From NCBI GenBank assembly GCA_964035545.1, contig OZ037769.1, forward strand, positions 11,539,133 to 11,603,132: a stretch of 64,000 nt of DNA, in the 5' to 3' direction. This DNA is from Bugula neritina. Its lineage: Eukaryota > Bryozoa > Gymnolaemata > Cheilostomatida > Bugulidae. Below the pieces are notes generated by a model. That model worked only from the letters and a program-made list of their open reading frames with translations, did no database searches and had not been told where the DNA came from. A program made the translations under genes and the position numbers. Positions 25,057-38,400 of this stretch are shown here, in pieces (position 1 is the stretch's first letter; each line of letters begins with the position of its first letter).

Positions 25057-25158
25057 TCAAGTGCAAGCTTTTAATTTTGCTGTAGTCGGCTCAGAAACCT
25101 TCATAAGCAACACCAACAGCAACCATAGCAGAAATGATGGGCAAAATGAGTATTTCAT
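25057..25158 (-). CDS. Possible short secreted peptide (paralogue of the 24.8-kb exon)
   Basis: The ATG at 25158 opens a 33-residue frame with a strongly hydrophobic stretch (FLLWLLLVLLM) after a short polar start, then VSEPTTAKLKACT and a stop. The nucleotide sequence aligns with the 24.8-kb exon, but the splice donor there (GTGAGT) reads GTGTTG here, so this copy may have lost its splice site. Functional status is uncertain. Confidence 0.3.
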   Translation of the reverse strand: MKYSFCPSFLLWLLLVLLMKVSEPTTAKLKACT

Positions 25159-25724
25159 TTTGGTAATCCTACAAGTGAAATTGAAGCAAATGATGCGAAT
25201 GTATTTTGACACAAACTTGATGAACTTAGCTTTTATTATGTTACAACAAAATGTATGCAATAAACGAAACACAATACGGTATTTTACTTTTATTTTAGTT
25301 GGTGTCTTTCTTCAAAACTAAAGAATATATGCTATAATATTTTTAGTAGATACTGCATAATATTGTTAACATTTCTACATAAAATGCAGAAATGTATCCT
25401 TGAACATATTGAGTCCAACAACAAACTTGAATTTTTTATTTTTCTTTTTCTAGCAAGCGTTGTACTACCAGATGACATTCAGTAAATATTTGGAGTGTAC
25501 CTAGAGTTCTTTACTAAACTGCAGACTGTAAGGTAATGGCTATATTATTATTTAAGCTATCTGTGATTATTATGACCACTCAGTTTTATATTTGTATATC
25601 TAATTTTTGCCCCTTGAATTAAATTGTCTTTTGCACCAACTTATGTTTAGTTATTTGTGGTCATTTGTTGAGTGAGTCACACATTTGACTTGTAACTCAT
25701 GATCTTCTATAATGGACTCTTTTC

Positions 25725-26128
25725 AGAGGTCCCTAATGTCCCCCCTTACAATTAGGAGTTGTGGTCTGCCAAAATGAAATTTGTTGAGCAATATAGGCTT
25801 GAACTCATTTTTGTGGTTTTGGTTACTGAGCAATACTGAAGTGCCACATCAGCATTGCTCAGTAATCAAAACCACATAAATGCTTTCAAGATTATTTCTG
25901 TTGAAATTATCCATTAACAAATATTTTAGAATCATTTTTTGAACTGCTGATATGTGTGCTTGTACCAAAATATCTATCACCTAAACGATCACTTCTATAG
26001 CATAATTAGTATTCTAAGTAGCAGCCAGATTCTAAATTTTTAATGAGTTTGCTCTTTATGCAAAGGTTCAGCCTATTCCCTTTGGGAGATCACAACTCTT
26101 AATTGTAAAGGGGATATCAGAGACCTCT
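25725..26128. mobile_element. TIR MITE with an internal palindrome
   Basis: The left end AGAGGTCCCTAATGTCCCC and the right end, reverse-complemented AGAGGTCTCTGATATCCCC, are imperfect inverted repeats continuing for about 50 bp through CTTACAATTAGGAGTTGTG. Inside, a second inverted repeat pairs TGTGGTTTTGGTTACTGAGC near 25817 with its complement near 25870. The element is about 404 bp and has no coding frame. No clear target duplication is visible, so the superfamily is open. Confidence 0.65.
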
Positions 26129-26394
26129 AAAAAAAGGTCTATTCACTGTTGTATATTGATTATAATATTTCATCATATTACCAACTAACTCTCTATCATA
26201 CAGTTTGATCAAATAATATTTACTTTTACTCATTTTTAATCTCCAAATATTACTGTTTTTTCAATTATTATCTTGATAATGATCTTTGTGGTAGTAACTT
26301 TTGTTTCCTGTTTTGTTGGAGAGTCTGGTTCCACAGGATGTAGAGTTGATTTCTGATTGTTACAGATAAGCCAGGACATGTTAGTAACAGATAC

Positions 26395-26453
26395 AGAGAT
26401 TCTGATTGGCTGCTATAGAATAGATGTTGAGTACTATTGGCTGATTTCACTCA
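26395..26453 (+). promoter_or_regulatory. Putative proximal promoter with two inverted CCAAT boxes
   Basis: Immediately upstream of the proposed ATG are two ATTGGC motifs, near 26405 and 26437, the reverse form of the CCAAT box. No TATA box is evident. Whether transcription starts here is unknown. Confidence 0.3.
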
Positions 26454-26463
26454 ATGGCGGAAG
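26454..26463 (+). CDS. ROCO-caspase exon 1: start codon exon
   Basis: ATG GCG GAA G is followed by the donor GTATGT. The start has A at -3 and G at +4, a good initiation context. It ends in phase 1, exactly what exon 2 needs (G joined to AG). Only ten coding bases are present, so the choice rests on phase, donor quality and the lack of another in-frame ATG immediately upstream of exon 2. Confidence 0.55.
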
Positions 26464-29400
26464 GTATGTCAGTTCTAGTGAACCAAGTAAATATAATATT
26501 TAGTAGTTTTACCATTATTCAAGTAACTTATATAAAATTATACAAACTTAACTCCTAATGCATGCTTCTGAAAAATTGTATGACTCAATGATGACTATTT
26601 TCTTTCATATCTCAAGTTTATGCATTTTGAGTTCGTTTTTTAGAACTTACAATTTAAATATATTAAAATTGTAATCAAGAATTATATGACCACAAATTTG
26701 TACCAGCTAACTATTTGTTACTGCAATATGCCAGCATCTATTCCTGGTCTGTCAGATGAAGGATATGTGTTTGACAAATCTAACTTGCTGCTATAGCATA
26801 ATATAAACTGGGTCATTTTACTTAATTTAGTACACACTTGAAATCTCCAGCTTTTAGCTTTTTTCACAATTTAGCTGATAATGTATATAGATTTTTGCCC
26901 AAAATTAATAAAATATCAATAAATGCAAATAAATAACCAAGGTTCTTTTCAACTTTGCTTCATTTTCCATGTTTTTCCTAATCATTTAGATGTTTTGGAT
27001 TTGCGGACCGCTATAGATGTACATTACATTGTATGGGTACATATAACTTGCAGAGAGAAGATATTATGTATGGTTTAACTCTGTCAGTATAGAAGAATCT
27101 GATAGAGAATGGATGAAGAATATTCCAGATAAATGCTACACAATAAATGGGTTGAGACATGAAAGTAAACGGCATACCATCACTCATGTTATACTGTGGT
27201 TTAGCATTCCTCCAGATATTCACAATCTCTTCCCTCATCTCACACATTTGTTGTTGAAGGGTATAGGCTCATCTGCCAGGCGTAACAGGTAATGAAACTC
27301 CTCATAATATATTGTATTATTTAATATGTTGTTTATAAAACTTGTTTACCAAAATGTGCGTGTTTGTGTGGGAGTGGACATGAAACATGAACTTCTGTGA
27401 CTCATCACCTCTTAGTATACTAATATTTATATTCTGGTAGTAGAGGAATTAATACATGCCTGTTATTTTACAGAATATCTGAGTTAAAAACTCTCAAGAA
27501 ACTGAATGTGTCCAGGCATTTGCTGTCTGATGATATACCAGATGATATGTTCGAATCTTTACAATCACTGAGAGAGTTGAATATCATTGGTTGTAGCCTC
27601 AGAACTCTACCAAAGAGGTGTGTACTGTGTAGTAGAATTGTGGGTTAGAAGGTGATTGAGTGTTGGAGCATAACTCCGTAATGTGCAAGACAAGATGGGT
27701 TTTCCAAATAGTGTAGAATAATCTTTATTGTAGTCTGAGCAATGATATGTGTGTCTTGATCTAGCGAGCTCCAGTGGTAGACTGATCTACGCTGTGAGCT
27801 CACCTCCTTATATACTGGGAAAAAGTTCCTTCGGGAAACTTCTGCCGATCGCGTCCGAGAATCGGGGTTCCCGTGAAGATGTCGGAGTCACCGACATGTC
27901 CGATCGCATTCAATTGAGTCCGATCGGATCCGACAATCGAATGCCCCAAACCCAGTCTGAGATCTCGACATCCTCACACCTCCGACTCTCGGCCGAGATC
28001 GACTTACATAATTGCACAAAAATGATTATATAATATAAAATAGGAAAGACAAATCTGCATTATTATACGCTAAAATTCACTTCAACTGTACTTATAATTA
28101 ATTATGGTAAAATGATACTGTATGCTGTCCAATGAATTCAAAAGAATATCTACCTCATTAATGTAAATTGTTTGCATGTTATAATATAAGACTGCATTAA
28201 TAGCAGAAGATGCAGTGTAATGAATATTATATTGTAACATTAAAAGGAAACATATACGTGTCGGTTATATTACAGCATATCTCAACTGAGAAATCTTGAA
28301 ATACTAAATATGCCAAGGAATAATCTGTCTAATAATCTACCTGATGATATGTTCACATCGTTACAATCACTGAAAGAGTTGAATATCAGCGGCTGCACAC
28401 TCACCACTCTACCAATGAGGTGTTTACTGTATATATAATTAATTACTATATGTTGTCATGGTAACAACTCTCAACAGAGTCCTACATTGGATGAATTTCT
28501 CTCCACTAAAAACCAGAATTATATTATGTTTTGCATTTAATGCTTTGCTCTGTGTAACATGATAAGAACTAACTCTCATCGTATGCTATTCTCAGCTTCT
28601 GCAACACTGAGCTGCCAGCCATGAAAGTTTAAACTTTGAACTTTCAAGTTACTAGTTTCTACATAACTGAACAGTTATTTCAATATCTGTCCTATGGGAC
28701 TCTTCAGCTATGCTGAACCAGTAGAAGGATATTTTGTTGAAGTAAAATGTACAACAGCGCCGAGTATGAATAAGTCTTGTTTTACATATTTCACAAGTTG
28801 TTTTTAGCATATATGATGTTCTATTCTAGCATATAATGTACTCTGTTAATTGCATATATATATACACATATATACATATATATATATATATATATGTGTG
28901 TTTTTTCAAGTAATTTGTTTTGCTTGCAGTATATAGTATAATAAAAAAATCATCAAAACAGATTATATTAATATGTACAAAATAATTATCTTGCAGCAAT
29001 AGAAGGGACTATATACACTTCCGTTATATTACAGCATGTCTCGACTGCGAAATCTTCAGATACTGAATGTGTCATGGAATAGGTTGTCTGGCAATCTACT
29101 AGCTGATATGCTCACATCTTTACAATCACTGAAGGAGTTGAATATCAGTGATTGTCATCTCAGAACACTACCAAAGAGGTGTGGACTGTATATATTCATA
29201 ACATAATATTTATAGTAGAACGAGGCTGTATGCTGTCCTAAGAAATTCACTTTTCCACCTCTTAGTTTAAAGCTATAACCTTTCATCACCTCAGCACATA
29301 AATTACATTTTGAAAAGAGATGATTTTTTGTAATTTTACTGCATCCTGGGGGTACTAGGCTGATTTTTGTAACCACTGAAGTCAGGAGTTCTCATACATA

Positions 29401-32400
29401 ACTTTGTATATGTAAACATTTTTTAAATAATTCTCAAGTTGCCTTTATACCTTCACGATTTTCGGTCAGAATTTCAATTTGGCCGGGTTGAAATATCTCC
29501 AAGTTGCATTGCATTGTAAAAGCCACTCGTAAAAATTTTAGAATAGGAGTAATAACTCCTTGTAAACATCGTTATTTAGTTATTACTTTGGCGATTAGAC
29601 GAAGTACTTATACGGTTATAATTATATAGCCTACGCCTTCTCAATTATCGCTTTTATGCTGTCCGCTTCACTAATTCACGACGTTTACAAAGGGCATCAA
29701 ATAGCTATTATGTGAGTCAAATTTCAATTTCAGAAAGTGAGTAACCGCATCAATATGATTTCAACGAGTTTCAGTTTGACTATAAAGGGGTACCCGGACA
29801 AGAATTATTAACTTAAACTCGGTACTTTTTTCAGCAGAGGTATAAACGCAACTTCATACCTGTTCAAATTAAAGCATGGTGTTTGCATGTATAACTGCCC
29901 TACACCAGTAGTGCATATATGAATAACAGTTAATGGTTCAAGTATAAAAGGTTTAATAATGTAATGGATTTTCACCCTCTTTTAGTTTCGAAATAACAGC
30001 GTGCAACAGTATATTATAAATACTGTTGCGTATCATTCTTAATTCTGTAATTATAGTTAAGTAAGTTAGCTTGCTAATGCCTAAGTATGGTAATTACTGT
30101 TAAAGCTCAACATAATGTAATTTTACTGAAATACGCATTCTGAAGTTATGTAATATTTCTTTTACTAATGTTGCTTTCTTTTGTGTGTGTCCTTTGTTGC
30201 TGAGATCGGCATTTCGGTCTTCCGAAATGCCGATATGCCGAAAATCGGCGTTTCGGCATTTCGGAGTCCCGAAGTGCCGATATTCGGCATTTCGGAACCC
30301 CGATCTCGGCAACAAAGGAATGTCTTTGTCTCGCTTGTATATAAAAGCCAGCGAGTTCCAGTGTAGTTCAGACTACTACTGGAGCTCGCTGGAAGTAGGA
30401 CCACATAAGCTGTATTTGATGCTAATAAAGTTATCTTCATTCGTATTCAGAATACTTGGCTTATTCTCTCTAGAGCATGTAGGCACTAGTTGCATTCAAA
30501 ACCCACAAGTTTACTACAATAATGCACCGGTAGCAATGGGTATCTTCATGCGTAGAATGTTATATTCTTTGCAACAATGAAGCTTGGGTCAAACTACTTT
30601 TTTTTGGCAATTTTTTAAATCTAATCATGTTCTATTGATATTTAATCAAAATGGCTTCAAAAGGAAAAAGCATCTTGAATTGAATTTTGATTATTCCAGA
30701 CCTGAATCAACTTGAAGTAATCGCAGGAATACTGTACTAGCTGATGGTAGAATCTGTGATCTGATTATCTGATATTTGTGTATCAATTCAAAGTTTTATA
30801 GCTTGTTCAGATACGACACATTTGCATTCGTTGGGTCCAACGAATGCCCAACAGACAACCATCCCACCTCTTTGTCGCCAAATGCAGTAGTAATGTATAG
30901 TTGCTTAGCAACGATACTTTACTAGTAAAGTTGTTACTAGTTAAATTTGATCATAGTTGTGCTGATGACAAAGTAAAATTTTGCATTTATAATGAATCAA
31001 ATATCACAAATTCAAATTATGACAAATATGACATTTACTAGCTAAACAAAAGCTGAAAATTTAGTAAATTTATGTTTAACAGCAGTTGGACCATGAAAAG
31101 TAAATAATGACACGTAAAACTGATTGCCGTGTTGGTGTTTTTATATCAAACTCAAACTGATTATTTATTCTTTCGTAGCCTTTCACTACTTATTACTTAT
31201 ATTTTTTGTTGCTGCTCAATAAAAAAATAAAATGCCCTGTTTTATTGTATTTTCCCCATAAAATAACTATTACTAAGACGTTTTAGCTGAACTAATAGAG
31301 GCTGGTAGTGACTACTTTGTGTGAAATGATTCAGTTGCATCAATTTCAATTTAACCGCATGTTAACTATTTTCAGATCACTGCTACTCATTGTGCACATC
31401 GACTCAGTTGTTTACGTGCATCTTTTAGTCGGGATCACAAAGATCATACAGTACAGCTGGTTGCTCTAGCAGTTTCTATAAAAAAAAACCTACTTCTGCC
31501 ATGAAAACTGCTTGAAATAATTTTTAGATGCTGCTGACTAATGAAATAATATGCTTCCTACAAATTTACTCAATTTAACTAATTATTATTTATTATTATT
31601 ACTAAATTATTGGTTATTTAATTTAGTTACCAGCAATGCCGCTTGAGCAACTTGTTTGCCATGTATGCCCGCGTTCTTGGCTTTTTGAAATAAGCCAATG
31701 ATGTGCGATCAGATAAAATTCGCCAGCTGAAACCTAGCTTGGTAAGGTTCCAACAATTTTTGAAAAGTTAATCACGTGATCCAAAACGAACAAAATCTGT
31801 GTTCATTGTGCCATTATGGCCCGCTATTCGTCCAATTCGTTGACCGTTTGAATAAGCTATTAACATAAATTTGATTTTCACATGGTCTGTGATTTGCTTC
31901 AATCTGCTTTCTAAACTTTAGCTCACAGTCATTTTATTTTAGTATACAGAACCTCCAGGATTTACAGAGGCTAGACATATCAGACAATGTATTCACCAAC
32001 ATTCCACCTTTTGTGTACACATTGAGTAGTCTGCAAGAGCTGGATATATCCGACAATAACCGTCTGAAGTCTCTAGACCCTGAGATATTACAGCTGACTC
32101 AGCTTCATGCACTGAATACAGACGATTGTGATGCTCTCACAACTCCTCCACTAGAAGTGTGTAGAGGCGGATTAAATGCTGTTAGACAATATTACAAGGA
32201 TTTAGCTCAAGGCTCCGGAAAGAATATTCCATTCGCTACAGTTGCTGTGCTTGGTAATACAATGGCAGGAAAAACAAGTTTAGTTAGAACATTGCAAAAT
32301 CGTGACAGAAAGAGAGTCTTGACTGACAGAAGCCCGGAAGCTGCCGTAGATGAGACGACAAAAGTCTTCAATGTTCAAGAAGTTGAAGTAAATGGAACAG

Positions 32401-35400
32401 TGCTGCGTGTCCTTGACATGGGGGGACAGGAAGTGTATCACGCAACATATCAACTCACTCTGAGACAAAACTGTATACCAGTTGTTGTAGTCAATATGGA
32501 AGAATATGACAGCCTTTCTACAAAGTTTTCCAGTAGAGAAGCTGTGAGAAGATTAGCCTTTGACTACATGTCTCACCTCTATCTGGCCAATCCAGCTCTT
32601 GGTGCACCTAAGCTCATCTTGACTCATAGAGACAAATTTACGAGCACCAAATTTCTAGAACAAAAATCGTCGTTTCTCAGCTTAGTGAATCAAATAAGTG
32701 CTGAGTTTGTTGAGGAAGAGATAGAGGTTGGTGGTGAGTTTTGTCAAATTCAACATTTCAAGGAATCAGCAGGTGGAATCTTCATTGATGATGACATTTA
32801 TGAAGTCGGAGTTGATGATGAATATGAAGTGTTCGACCAGATCAAAAAATCTCTTTTTCAAAGCAGTCAAACTTTTGTCAAGCCTCTGCCTTTGGTTTGG
32901 GAAGAAGTAAATGATGGGGTTCTGTTTTTAGAATCTGCCTATAACTCATTTTGGTTTGTTCTGGCTATGTTAAGGCTGCAAAATCTACAACTTGAATTTA
33001 GTCAGCTGGACATTATTCTTACTTACATGCACGATTGTGGTAAGATTCTGTGGTACAAAAATCTGGATACCCTGAAGCCTTACATCTTTCACAAGACATC
33101 AGAAGTTACCAAACTTCTAACAGTTCTGTATCATCACGATCCCAGTGTATGGGACAGCCGGCACCAGTTCCTGCCATTTCTTTCTGGTCATAACAACTTT
33201 GAGATACAACATTTCGAAGCATCAGTAAGTCATTTCATTGAAACCGGTGTTTTAACACAGAATCTCTTAAACCATTTGATAAAAACTCAAACCGAATTCA
33301 AGAACCACAATGATGTGGAAGTTGCTATTCGCCTGCTTAAGACTTTCCACCTGCTGCACGGTCCGAAACATCATCAATCTGGTGATGAATCCACCGAATT
33401 GTGTTTTATTGCACCGCAATTTGCTAGAGAATACTTGAATATTGAGTACCAGTCACCAAAACGAATGTGCCTCCATGTTGGAATTCTGTTCAATGGCCTA
33501 GCGTTACCACACTACGTTTACCATAAGATGACTGTTGGTTTACTAAAGCAGTTTCCTGATGAAGTTGCTGATATCAAAGTCAAGAGAAACGGGGTGGATG
33601 TGTATCAAGATGAAATATACACAAGGCTGGTACACGACTACAAGTCAAGAAAAGTGCTTTTATTTGTCTCATCAGATGCAGAAAACATTTGCAGAATGTG
33701 GCAGATATTGACTACTTCTACTAACAGCATCCTCAGGCATGTTTTAGAAACATGGCCCGCATGCAGACCAGTCCCAACAGTTCACTGTGGTCACTGTTTG
33801 TTGCTAGGCAACCCTCATCCTATAAAGAAAACATCACCTCAGTGGTGTCTTCGCTCTGTAAACTCGGCTGTACCTCATGTCAAATCATATAAAGGATCCT
33901 CAACAATCAAGTGCCAAGGAGAAGTAATCCCTGCTGCTTTACTCTATCCATGTATGTTGATTTCGGTTAATTAATCCACTTGTTTATTTATTATGAATAC
34001 ATAAATAAGTTCTGGGCCATGATGCTGATTTAATAACATTTAGACATAGCGGTTGTATATATGATATATATTTTGCACTCTGAGATATACTTTTTATAAT
34101 ATAAATGTGTAAAGGATCTCATTGAATCCTATATAATGCAGCTCATAAAGCTCTTTCTCTTTCCTCTATTGATGAGTATTTTATGCACATGAATATTTTC
34201 ATGCGAAATATATTCACTCAAACAGTAATTGCTGCCTAAAAATCTGTAAGTTATTGAATATTTCATAAACAGGTTTTCAAATAGTTTGCTTTATTGCATA
34301 GCAAAGCCTTATTCCATGTTATCTAATGAATATTCCTCTTTACCACCTCTCTTTAATCACAATCTGAAGAATATTTGCTATATTATGTTGTTAAACCATC
34401 TTATCACATTACAGGTGAGACTCTATCAGAAGCTGATTCTGAGAAGTTTAAAAGTGCTGTCAGTGAATTGATTGCCAGAGGAGAGAGAAATCAACCAGAT
34501 ACTTCAGGTAGAGAAATGCATATTATTATATATATATGGCTGAGCCTCTAAATCTAACTCTTGTTAAAAATGAAGATGTGGGATTTCTAGATGTTACAGT
34601 GCCTTTAGTTTGGTTACCTTTGCAGTTCCATTGTATGCTAGACTACAACTTTATAGAGTGACTAACGTAACGCTTTTCAAAGTAATTTTTTTCATTTAGA
34701 TTCCATAGCAGTACCTTTGTACGCTGCTCATTTTTGCTTTCTTGTTTAAATCAATCATACTTTGTATAGAATCTAAATTTCAAGACATTAACTCTGTTGC
34801 ACTAAAAAACTGGTACATTGTTTTGTGTTCTCCAGTTGAAAATAACGACCAATCAGATCTGAGAACTGAGGAGGTTACAGCCAATGATGATCTGAGTGAT
34901 CTCTCCGATGAAGACGAGTATTTGTACCCTGATAAAGAGAAAGGTGTGCAAATGAGGTTGATAAGACCCAAGCTGGAAACGACTACAAACTTGAAAATCA
35001 AGCAACTTTTTTTCAAACACTGATAGGGTAATATTTCGTATAATCTAACATAATATTTAAAGGCAAACAGGTGAAGAACATATGTAAAATCTTTCTATGC
35101 AAACAAGTCATTATTTCCAGTTTATAACTGCAGGTATACAGTATGACACGCAAAAGAGGAAGAGCTCTGATAATAAACAACAAGAACTTTGATAAGAGAC
35201 CCGATCTGTGTAGGGCAGGTTCAGATGTTGATGTGGAGAATATGTCTGTAATGTTGAAGGACTTCAAATTTGATGTTGTGACACATACAGATCTGAAAAC
35301 AGAGGTAGGTATGGTGTGACAAGACAGTTTCTACTGAATATAAGCTTATGGTTTGTGTATTGTCATATTGTAAAGCTTGCTGACTCAGCACTTACCAACA

Positions 35401-38400
35401 CATATGTAACAGCAGCTTCTGTAGGAAGTGCGTTTCTACTAAACTAAGTCGAGGCATCTATTAGAATAAAAACATTATTCAGATAGTTCATAACACAAAT
35501 TTTCCAGGCTATTCTGTCTACCATTAAAAATGAAGTACAACGTGAGGAACATGAAGATTTGGGATGTCATGTGTTGGTTATCATGACTCATGGGGGTGTG
35601 GGTGGTTTCATTTATGGAGTAGACATGAAGAAAGTGAGTCTCACTCATGTGTATGACCTGTTGACCCCACTGAACTTTCCTGGAATGTCTGGGAAACCAA
35701 AGATTATCATTCTGGAAACTTGTAGTGGAAGTAAGTGTTTCTACAGTTAGTAGAAAGTGCTTTGAGAGAGGATTGAAAGTAATTTTCAGATTACTCAAAG
35801 CTTAATCTGCTATCAGTTTAGTTAATTGAATCATTGTAATTTAGTAATGAATGAGCAATAGACTATGTAAATTTAGTATATTTAGGCCTACTACTTTGTA
35901 CCAACTCTAAAACACTCACCACTATTACTTATATAGGTTTCTGCAAGTTCAAATGCAAAGTGCATGCTTCTAGAAAATAGCTGTGCAACTTTTATTACAT
36001 GCATTAATCTATTTCATATCTTAAATTTATGAATCATTAGTTCATTTTTCAAAATGTTCAAATTAAGTGCTCAAAAGATGCAAATCAAAAATACAAGTAT
36101 AAAATAAAACCCTGGTTCAGTTTGACCACAGCCCCAGCTGTTTGGCAAAACACACTTATGGCATTTTTCTTGACATGGTGGTGAATAAGCTGGTTGTTTT
36201 TGACAGTTGGGTAATGGTGAAAGACAGCAGCTTTACACATTTATTCTGGCATTCCAAAGTACTCTGAGAGAACCTTTGTATTTTGCCCAGCTGAGTAAAA
36301 CATGTATTGAAAACTCATTAGTAAAATTGTTGATGTTATTGCAGTAGCTTCAGAGCTAAGTGCAAATATTTGATCCAGCAATGACTTGAGGCTGATTAAT
36401 TCAACTTGAATATCACTTACAAAACGTGGCAAATTGCATAAAGCATTACTTCACAGTTGAAAGAACTTAGAGTTTAGACTATATTGTCCCATGGCTGATG
36501 TCATACCATTTGTAAAATAATCATGTTGTTTCGCCAAGTAAATTGTATACAAGAAAGGGTTATCAACATGGTACTATGATGATGATACCAACTAACAATA
36601 TAGACCTACATGCAAGGCACTACACGCTGATGCTGACTTTTATACAAAATTTCTACATTATCTATTGCTAATAGCTGTGCGCTTAAACCCTTGCAGATGA
36701 AATATGTGATTGAGTAAAAAACTACTGCTATACAAATTTAAAATAAAATAGTAGTGGGTACACCTGCAAATAATTCATGGTTAGGGTAGGTTAATGCATT
36801 TGTAATGTGCATGTAAAACAATTTTTTAAATTATTACATAAAAGTAAACTGAAGCACACAAAGTAATCAGACTATGAGAATGTATTTAGTGAAATGTTGT
36901 AGATAACTGCAGCATGAACAGACTATAAAACTCAACCAAAAAGGGGCGCGTACCAATTCTAAAATATCACCATTATAACTTATATAAAACTCTACATTTT
37001 TAAATGCACTTTTAGGCCAATCAGATACAAGCATCGGCTGGTCATGAAGAACCCAGCCAATCAGAATTGTGTAATGCTGTTGTGTTTCACGGGCTGCCCA
37101 ACTGCTAAAGACAACCAGCTCATTCACCACTATGTCAATAAAAATGCCATTAAGTGTGTTTTGCCAAAACAGCTGTGGCTGTGGTCAAACTGCACCAGGG
37201 TGTTATTTTATACTTGTACTTTTGATTTGCATTTTTTGAGCACATAATTTAAACATTTTGAAAAATGAATTCATGATTCATAAATTTAAGATATGAAATA
37301 AAATAATGCATGTAATAAAAGTTTCACAGCTATTTTCTAGAAGCATGCATTTTGCATTTAAACTTGCAGAAGTTTATATAAGTTATAGTGGTGAGTATTG
37401 TAGTGAATTTTGCCAGTTCACTATTATTATTTGTGGGTCTACTTAATCAAAGCCACTGCGACAGGTTGTTTACGATAAGATACTTTATTATTTACACAAA
37501 TATAAGAAGGTTATTTATTTACTGCTAGCATGAATAGAAAACGATTACATAATTAGTGAGCTTTAATACACAACTGTTCTAAATGAAGTCCCAAGCTGCT
37601 CTGCCGGCTAGCTACTCAGCGCACTGCAACTACGAGTAGCTAGCTCCACCTGCTATCAATTAGTGTGACTGTCCTGATTGGCTAGCGTTAGTGGTGCCAC
37701 TGTCGACTGTAAGATATTGTCGGGTAACGTCTACGCCGAGTCGTCTCTGTCGCTACTAATTAACTCCATCACCATAAGCATAACACTAGCATCTGCTACT
37801 AAGCAGCTAACTGCCAGTGCAAACCATCTACGCCTCCTACAGTTGTTGATTCCATTTAACTAGTCTTGCCTTGTTTAACTGCGTGCATTAGTAGCTAGCA
37901 ATAATTGTCCAGCAGATTGTACGCATTCCAATCGTCAGCTATTATGATAATTGATCTCCAGTACTTATAGCCATTATGCCAAGCGTATAGAGAGTAAGCC
38001 ACCAAGAGTTATCCTTTCGATAATAACATAATCTGAAATCCATTACACTCTCCTCACCTATCGAAAGGTACACTCTCTAACTAATACACAATTAAAAAAA
38101 GAATATAACACATGACAAAAAAACAGTATAATATAAAATCAGTATCCTACTCGTTAGTCACAAGAGTTCCGACACACACACAATCTATTTACATCACCTC
38201 CACGAAGAATAAGTACCAGTTGCTACCAGTCAGAGGGGTACGGGGAAGTCGGGGTCGTCAGGTTACTTTGCTAGTCGTCCCTCGCGTCTCGTGTGTAGTT
38301 TAGTCACTTCAGCAGCCACCTGTTCCTGTTCCTCGCAGAGACGAGCCATACGTCACTGTAGCTTCTTTACATTCGTCGACAGGAACTGGTCGAGACTAGT

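Noticed and set aside
26355-26463. Longer first exon beginning after TGTTACAG at 26367 in another frame
   Set aside because: Although open, its phase does not fit exon 2; the short ATG GCG GAA G frame does.
30165-30440. Frames with repeated FRNAE / PKCRN text on both strands
   Set aside because: They reflect the palindromic CGGCATTTCGG array and not a protein.
33952-33974. Read-through end of the ROC-COR frame as the true C-terminus
   Set aside because: A good donor (CCAT|GTATGT) and a phase-matched downstream exon make splicing more likely, though a short isoform cannot be excluded.
35475-35798. Minus-strand frame over the caspase p20 exon
   Set aside because: It is antisense to the exon with the catalytic His and Cys and shows no motif of its own.
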